Assembly: GCA_002314055.1 (NCBI GenBank)
Contig: DCBP01000124.1
Span: forward strand, 1-5,395
Length of the DNA stretch: 5,395 nt
Reading direction: 5' to 3'
Source of the DNA: Prevotella sp. UBA1104
GTDB taxonomy: Bacteria > Bacteroidota > Bacteroidia > Bacteroidales > Bacteroidaceae
In this document: piece after piece, positions 4,390 to 5,395 of the stretch
How positions within the stretch are numbered: position 1 is the stretch's first letter
Layout: each line of letters starts with the position of its first letter
Program-made: the position numbers and the translations under genes
The notes under the pieces: model-generated
What the model was told of the DNA's origin: nothing
Seen by the model: the letters and a program-made list of their open reading frames with translations, nothing else
Databases searched by the model: none

Positions 4390-5395
4390 ATGAGAAGAGT
4401 ATTCTATATTATAATATTGGCATTGCTCCCAACAATCAGTTATGCCCAATCTATTGCCGACCTAACAAGAAAGGCGGAGATAGAGAAGAACCCATTGCAC
4501 ATATATTCAAACATCGGGGACTACAACAATGGCTTGTATATAGTGCGCAAGGATAATGACGAAGACGGCACTTATGCCTATGGTGTAGTAAATGAGAGTG
4601 GCACTGTATATATACCTGTAGAATACGACCGAATAGAATTCACCAATGAATATGGTGCATACGAAGACAATGTGTATAAATGCGAGAAGAAAGGAAAATG
4701 GGGGCTTGTCAGTTCTACCAATGGCACGCTTTTGCCTTGTGAATACAACAACCTCAGCAATGTGGGGAACAATATTTGGCGAACATTCAAGAGCGGAAAA
4801 TATGGTTATGTGCAACTTAATAGGCTAAGTAGCATAACAACGTTGATACCTTGTATATATGAGAGTTTGGGGGATTATTCTTCAGACTCTAATATCCATG
4901 CCACATTGAAAGGCAAGAAAGGTATGATTGACAGCAAGAACAACACCATCATCCCCTTTGAATATTCCTTAGTCAGCGACATCTGCCATACAAGTAATGG
5001 CAACAGAATAATATGGGTGGAAAAGGACGGAAAGCATGGTATATACAGCGATGATGGCAAAGAACTACAGCCATGCGACATTGAAAAAGCATATATACAG
5101 AATGACGACAACTATAAAAAAGAACTATCATATACAGACTGCCCACTTACCACTTACATATACATTGTGCGTAATGGAATGACAGGAGTAATAAGCGGTT
5201 CTACATTTGAATCACTCGTACCGTGCATGTATGAATACCTCTCGCCTATCAAAGCAAATAAGGCTTTCTACAAAGCAAACGGCAAATGGGGCATCATAGA
5301 CACAAGCAACAAGGCTATCCAATTAGCCATATATGACAACATAGAAATAGATGGCAGCAGTTTGTCCGAACAGAATATGCCAAGCAAGGCATTCC
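4390..5395 (+). CDS. Secreted WG-repeat protein (partial, cut by window end)
   Basis: The frame is open from ATG 4390 to the last base (335 codons), so the C-terminus is missing. MRRVFYIIILALLPTISYA-Q is a classical signal peptide with likely cleavage after A19, sending the protein to the periplasm or beyond. Seven WG beta repeats are visible, with the W/Y/K/H/T-G pair at residues 64-65, 104-105, 138-139, 177-178, 216-217, 265-266 and 300-301. They follow the form G-K-W-G-L/I-V/I-D, then I/L-P-C/F and E-Y. WG repeats are thought to stack into extended or propeller-like binding surfaces. The gene begins 20 bases after the zinc-ribbon gene and should belong to the same operon. With the Sel1 solenoid and the extracytoplasmic tail encoded upstream, it may form an envelope complex; the ligand is unknown. 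No ribosome-binding site is seen. Confidence 0.88.
   Translation, partial: MRRVFYIIILALLPTISYAQSIADLTRKAEIEKNPLHIYSNIGDYNNGLYIVRKDNDEDGTYAYGVVNESGTVYIPVEYDRIEFTNEYGAYEDNVYKCEKKGKWGLVSSTNGTLLPCEYNNLSNVGNNIWRTFKSGKYGYVQLNRLSSITTLIPCIYESLGDYSSDSNIHATLKGKKGMIDSKNNTIIPFEYSLVSDICHTSNGNRIIWVEKDGKHGIYSDDGKELQPCDIEKAYIQNDDNYKKELSYTDCPLTTYIYIVRNGMTGVISGSTFESLVPCMYEYLSPIKANKAFYKANGKWGIIDTSNKAIQLAIYDNIEIDGSSLSEQNMPSKAF

Noticed and set aside
4332..5111. Several short frames on both strands over the WG-repeat region
   Set aside because: They overlap the continuous signal-peptide and WG-repeat frame from 4390 to the window end, which explains the sequence far better.

Overview
The window looks like an accessory region of a gut-type Bacteroidota chromosome or integrated element (Bacteroides/Prevotella-like). 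The signs are low GC, genes without clear Shine-Dalgarno sites, a good match to the Bacteroidales promoter -7 element (TAnnTTTG) at 921-928, a lipoprotein with the acidic surface-export signal typical of the phylum, and protein families common there (TM2 with zinc ribbons, DUF2752, Sel1, WG repeats). No taxonomic marker gene is present, so this is inference.

Left part (1-920): a cluster of ATCTGTG-type intergenic repeats, including a long imperfect palindrome at 1-78, precedes a small gene at 235-720. The N-terminal half of its product resembles Bacteroidetes plasmid/mobile-element replication-type proteins. It may be a shortened or fused remnant. It is followed by a symmetric set of four TGTATCA motifs (724-792), which could be a binding or iteron-like array, and by about 100 bases in which I see nothing.

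Middle part (897-1190): a Bacteroidales-type promoter leads into a stretch that folds into two small hairpins, then a continuous unbranched hairpin of about 168 nt with seven stacked helices, then a short stem and a T-rich tract. I read this as a structured non-coding RNA or a long leader; I could not match it to a known RNA class. It is the most interesting object in the window.

Right part (1255-5395): a surface lipoprotein gene is interrupted by a single in-frame TAG, after which the frame stays open for 59 more codons. It is followed closely by five tightly packed genes on the same strand: a double zinc-ribbon TM2 membrane protein, a DUF2752 membrane protein, a membrane-anchored Sel1-repeat protein, a second double zinc-ribbon membrane protein whose N-terminus is paralogous to the first (both start MALIKC), and a secreted WG-repeat protein cut by the window end. 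Gaps of 20 bases or less, or overlaps, suggest one operon. Predicted topologies place zinc ribbons in the cytoplasm and Sel1, WG and tail domains outside the inner membrane. This suggests an uncharacterised envelope-associated module linking cytoplasmic zinc-ribbon domains to extracytoplasmic repeat proteins.
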